DNA of 16,166 nucleotides, taken from NCBI GenBank assembly GCA_017508315.1, contig JAFVZE010000135.1:1-16166 (forward strand), given 5' to 3'. The position numbers and the translations under genes were made by a program. The DNA is from Kiritimatiellia bacterium (GTDB taxonomy: Bacteria; Verrucomicrobiota; Kiritimatiellia; RFP12; UBA1067). Positions 13,330 to 16,166 of this stretch are shown here, piece by piece; the first letter of the stretch is position 1, and the number at the start of each line of letters is the position of its first letter. The notes beneath the pieces were generated by a model. It saw only the letters and a program-made list of their open reading frames with translations. It did not search any database and was not told where the DNA came from.

Positions 13330-14862
13330 ATGGCAGACGTTTCCGGAATCAGAAAATTCGCCGACGCGGCGGATTACACGCGCAATTTCATAGTCAGAGA
13401 GGAAATCGGAAAATACCTTCCCGGCGGACGGCATTTCATCGATGAGGAACTCATAAACCGCTGCATTTCCGAAGCGGAATCGAAAACGATCGATCCCGTC
13501 CGCATCCGCGAGATAATCGCCAAGTCGGAATCGACCTGCGAAACGCTCGAGCCGCAGGAGGTCGCCGCGCTTATGCAGGTTTCCGATCCCGGTCTTTTCG
13601 AGGAGATGCGCGCCGCCGCCGACCGGATCAAGCACAAGGTTTACGACAACCGCATCGTGATGTTCGCGCCGTTATACATGTCGAACATGTGCGTAAACGG
13701 CTGCAGGTACTGCGGTTTCCGCGAGGGCAACAGGGAGCAGCGGCGTCGGGTGCTGACGATGGACGAACTAAAGGAGGAGATCGACGTCGTCGCCGGACGC
13801 ATCGGGCACAAGCGTCTTATCGCCGTCTACGGAGAGCATCCGTCGACATCCACCGAATATATCGCCGAGACGATCGAAACGTGCTATTCGCGCAAGGTCA
13901 AGGCGCCTTTGAGCGGCGCGGAGGTCGGAATCCGCCGCGTCAACGTCAACGCCGCGCCGCTGCCGATCGCCGATCTGAAGGTTCTGCGTTCGGTGGGGAT
14001 CGGCACGTTCCAGGTGTTTCAGGAAACGTACAACCGCAAGCTTTACGAAGAGATGCATCCGGCGTGGTCGGTCAAGGGCAACTACGATTGGCGCACGACC
14101 TGCTTCCACCGCTGTCTCGAAGCGGGCGTGGACGATGTCGGGCTCGGCGTTCTCTACGGGCTCTGCGACTGGCGTTTCGAGCTTCTGGCGACGGTGCTGC
14201 ACGCGCGCGATCTTGAGCGCTGGTTCAACATCGGCCCGCACACGCTCTCGTTCCCGCGTCTGGAGCCGGCGAGCGGCACCAGAGTGCCGGAAGAGTCGCC
14301 ATGGCTCATCGACGACGACACTTTCGCGCGCATTCTCGTGATCGCCCGGCTCTCGGTGCCGTACACCGGTATGATCGTCACCGCCCGCGAAAGCCCCGAA
14401 AGCCGCAACCGCGTCATCGACCACGGCATGACCCAGCTCGACTGCTCGTCCAACATCGCCATCAAAGGCTACAGCGATTTCGAAAACGAGGCGCATCAGG
14501 AGAAGGAGAGACAGCAGTTCATGCTCTGCGACAACCGCTCCATCGACGAGATGGTTCGTTATCTCGCCGACCGCGGCATCATCACCAGCTTCTGCACGGC
14601 CGGTTACCGCTGCGGACGCACCGGCGGCTGCATCATGGACGCTCTGAAGACCGGACGGGAAGGGAAGTTCTGCAAGATCAACGCGGTTTTGACCTTCCGC
14701 GAATGGCTCGACGATTTCGCGTCTCCCGAAACCCGCGCCGTCGGCGAGAAACTCATCGACCGCGAACTTGCGGGAATAAAGGATTGGCTTCCCAAGTTCT
14801 ATCCGAGCGTCCTCAAGCAGTACGAGGCGACCTGCCGCGGCGAGCGCGATCTTTTCTTCTGA
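13330..14862 (+). CDS. hydG: HydG-like radical SAM protein with altered C-terminal cluster motif
   Basis: A 510-residue protein similar to HydG along its length. HydG is the tyrosine lyase that makes the CO/CN-bearing iron synthon for the [FeFe]-hydrogenase H-cluster. The SAM cluster motif CX3CX2C is C121, C125 and C128 (CVNGCRYCGF). Family stretches IVMFAPLYMSN, RRVNVNAAP, QVFQETYNR, VDDVGLGVLYGL and NIGPHTLSFPRLEPASGT are present, with H304 at the place of the His that binds the fifth iron. The C-terminal domain normally has CX2CX22C; here C422 and C448 are kept but the second cysteine is G425, with new C428 and C434. The usual SAGS-type segment reads QLDCSSN (369-375). It may be a true HydG with shifted ligands or a paralogue with another job. 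It starts 16 nt after the ATPase gene; no hydE, hydF or hydA is in the window. Confidence 0.85.
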   Translation: MADVSGIRKFADAADYTRNFIVREEIGKYLPGGRHFIDEELINRCISEAESKTIDPVRIREIIAKSESTCETLEPQEVAALMQVSDPGLFEEMRAAADRIKHKVYDNRIVMFAPLYMSNMCVNGCRYCGFREGNREQRRRVLTMDELKEEIDVVAGRIGHKRLIAVYGEHPSTSTEYIAETIETCYSRKVKAPLSGAEVGIRRVNVNAAPLPIADLKVLRSVGIGTFQVFQETYNRKLYEEMHPAWSVKGNYDWRTTCFHRCLEAGVDDVGLGVLYGLCDWRFELLATVLHARDLERWFNIGPHTLSFPRLEPASGTRVPEESPWLIDDDTFARILVIARLSVPYTGMIVTARESPESRNRVIDHGMTQLDCSSNIAIKGYSDFENEAHQEKERQQFMLCDNRSIDEMVRYLADRGIITSFCTAGYRCGRTGGCIMDALKTGREGKFCKINAVLTFREWLDDFASPETRAVGEKLIDRELAGIKDWLPKFYPSVLKQYEATCRGERDLFF

Positions 14863-14875
14863 GAGGCCGTCGTTC

Positions 14876-16093
14876 CTAAAACGTTCGTCTGATTTTCTTT
14901 TCCATCGTTTCCACCGCGCGGTACTGGTTCATGGTAAGACCGTAGCGTCTGCGGAAAGAGTGCATCAGGTGGAAAGAATCCGAGAAGTCGCAGGCGGCGG
15001 CGATTTCCTTGATCGACAGCGAAGTGTTGGTCAGCATCGTCGCGACGTTTGCAAGCCGGATTTCCGTTATCTTTTTCGAAACGGTGGACGCGAGGACCTG
15101 ATGGAAGCGCAAGTCCAAAAGCTGCCGCGAGACGTTGAGACGGTCTGCGACGTCGGCGGCGGAGATGCGTTTTCCGGCGTTGGCGCCGATGTAGTCCATC
15201 GCCCGCTTGACCAGTTTTCCGTACTGCGACGCCGCCATCGTGGTGTCGCGGTGGGTGATCGCGACGTTTGTCAGTTTTTCCGAAAGGCGGAGACCCGGCG
15301 TGCGCAGCAGTCTGGTCATCATCTCCGCGGCGAGACGGCCGGTGCGTTCCTGATCGGTGTGCATGCTCGAGAGTTTCGGTATGCAGTTTTCGCATATGAG
15401 CGCGTCGTCGTCGATCGAAAGAACCGATACGTCTGCGGGGATGTTGAGCTTGGCGCTCGCGCAGGCTTCAAGCACGGTGAGCGCGATGTCGTCGAAGGCG
15501 ACGAGGACGGCCGCCGGTTTCGGCAGTTTCTTCAGCCAGCGGCACAGCTCGCCGTAATAATTGCCGTTCGGCGAAGAAGCGCGGAAGATGTCGGCGTCGG
15601 CGCCCTTTGCGCGCAGGGCGTTGCGGAAATCGACCGCCCGCTGCATGTTCCACCTCACGCACGGCTGTCGCCCGAAGAAACCGTAGCTTTTGTAGATGCC
15701 CTGTTCAAGGAAGTATTCGGCCGCCGTTTTCCCGAGATACGAAACGTCTCTGGAAATGAACGCAATGTTTTCTTTGCGGTCTTTTTCGCCGAGCACACCG
15801 TCCTGTTCGATGACGACGAGAGGAATCGGCAGATGCGCGATTCTTTTCAGCGTTTCCGCGCTTTCCGGATTCACGCTGGGGGAGGGCAGCGAGAAGATGA
15901 CTCCGTCTATTCCCTGTTCGGTAAAGTTGTCCACGTCCGAGGGACGGCAATGGCTCATGCGCCTTTTGAGGCGGATGTCCCAGCGGATGCGGTGGGATTT
16001 CAGATAGTGCAGGATTCCGGTGAGCTTGCGCTGGCCGTCGGTGTGCGCAAGATCGACGGCGATTACGATGCGCTTGTTTCTTTTGGATTTCAT
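14876..16093 (-). CDS. XylR-like transcriptional regulator (LacI-type sensor + AraC HTH)
   Basis: A 405-residue one-component regulator. Residues about 8-285 resemble a LacI/GalR periplasmic-binding-like sugar sensor: RIVIAVDL, GIDGVIFSLP, AAVLVAFDDIALTVLEA, IPADVSVLSIDDD. Residues about 293-393 form an AraC-type double helix-turn-helix, with first-HTH segment ISAADVADRLNVSRQLLDLRF and second-HTH segment IKEIAAACDFSDSFHLMHSFR (the RRRYGLTMNQYR end is typical). This architecture is that of E. coli XylR, and many copies occur in glycan-degrading PVC bacteria. The ligand is unknown. The frame can extend to an ATG at 16132, but the extension spans the promoter, and the ATG at 16093 gives a normal N-terminus. 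No Shine-Dalgarno precedes it, and it is probably leaderless. It converges on the HydG-like gene with 13 bp between stops and no visible terminator. Confidence 0.9.
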   Translation of the reverse strand: MKSKRNKRIVIAVDLAHTDGQRKLTGILHYLKSHRIRWDIRLKRRMSHCRPSDVDNFTEQGIDGVIFSLPSPSVNPESAETLKRIAHLPIPLVVIEQDGVLGEKDRKENIAFISRDVSYLGKTAAEYFLEQGIYKSYGFFGRQPCVRWNMQRAVDFRNALRAKGADADIFRASSPNGNYYGELCRWLKKLPKPAAVLVAFDDIALTVLEACASAKLNIPADVSVLSIDDDALICENCIPKLSSMHTDQERTGRLAAEMMTRLLRTPGLRLSEKLTNVAITHRDTTMAASQYGKLVKRAMDYIGANAGKRISAADVADRLNVSRQLLDLRFHQVLASTVSKKITEIRLANVATMLTNTSLSIKEIAAACDFSDSFHLMHSFRRRYGLTMNQYRAVETMEKKIRRTF

Positions 16094-16099
16094 GGCGGG

Positions 16100-16108
16100 A
16101 TTATAACA
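16100..16108 (-). promoter_or_regulatory. Extended -10 promoter of the XylR-like regulator
   Basis: On the minus strand the sequence is TGT-TATAAT, followed by CCCGCC and the ATG, only 6 nt from hexamer to start codon. The -35 region is poor. Predicted transcription begins at or next to the start codon, so the mRNA would be leaderless. It lies in a 73-bp AT-rich upstream region (16094-16166) that runs to the window end. Confidence 0.7.
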
Positions 16109-16122
16109 TATTTGAGTTATGG

Positions 16123-16136
16123 AAATACGCATATTT
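16123..16136. promoter_or_regulatory. Small palindrome at the regulator's -35 position
   Basis: AAATA-CGCA-TATTT is a 14-bp dyad with 5-bp arms lying where the -35 element of the regulator promoter would be. It may be an autoregulatory operator. The AT-rich context makes a chance match possible. Confidence 0.35.
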
Positions 16137-16166
16137 TATTTTCACATCAGACATTGTTCGATTGCA

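Noticed and set aside
14863..14875. Shared bidirectional terminator between the convergent HydG-like and XylR-like genes
   Set aside because: The 13-bp gap contains no inverted repeat or T-run; termination must occur within the opposing genes or by Rho.
16094..16132. 13-codon N-terminal extension of the XylR-like gene
   Set aside because: It spans the TGT-TATAAT promoter, and the residues have no equivalent in XylR-like proteins.

Overview
This window looks like a chromosomal segment of a GC-rich, Gram-negative, anaerobic bacterium. A Kdo transferase and a lipoprotein point to an outer membrane. An oxygen-sensitive class III ribonucleotide reductase and a HydG-type radical SAM enzyme point to anaerobic life. 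A DUF4091/GH123-like secreted protein together with a XylR-type regulator (sugar-binding domain plus AraC helix-turn-helix) is a combination common in Lentisphaerota (Victivallales) and related PVC bacteria. That placement is inferred from gene content alone. No tRNA, rRNA, CRISPR array, insertion sequence or phage gene was seen, and coding density is high.

Layout. (1) 2-2759: the C-terminal part of a metallophosphoesterase overlaps a 740-residue secreted discoidin + DUF4091 protein. (2) 2760-2922: a gap with a short repeat-rich, foldable element and a strong extended -10 promoter placed so close to adk that its mRNA should be leaderless. (3) 2923-4341: adk and map, a housekeeping pair. (4) 4342-4568: an AT-rich gap holding four NrdR-box-like sequences in two phased pairs. 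(5) 4569-6806: nrdD. (6) 6809-9826: an extended -10 promoter driving a tight three-gene unit: a NeuD/PglD-type acyltransferase, waaA (kdtA), and a lipoprotein that resembles a degenerate spermidine-synthase-like fold with a TPR-like tail. (7) 9827-9946: a gap with a TTGACA promoter overlapped by a 27-bp inverted repeat. (8) 9947-14862: a probable operon of an SDR D-mannonate oxidoreductase, rlmB, a PilB/GspE ATPase and a HydG-like radical SAM protein. (9) 14876-16093, minus strand and convergent: a XylR-like regulator, again with an extended -10 only 6 nt before its ATG.

The genes do not form one pathway. They cover nucleotide supply (adk, nrdD), translation and ribosome maturation (map, rlmB), envelope building (waaA, acyltransferase, PilB/GspE), hexuronate and glycan use (mannonate oxidoreductase, DUF4091 protein, XylR-like regulator) and possibly hydrogen metabolism (HydG-like).

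The most unusual observations are: the HydG-like protein, in which the second cysteine of the C-terminal CX2CX22C motif is glycine, with two new cysteines nearby; the doubled tandem NrdR-box array before nrdD; predicted leaderless transcripts for adk and the regulator from TGN-TATAAT promoters; and the degenerate spermidine-synthase-like lipoprotein.
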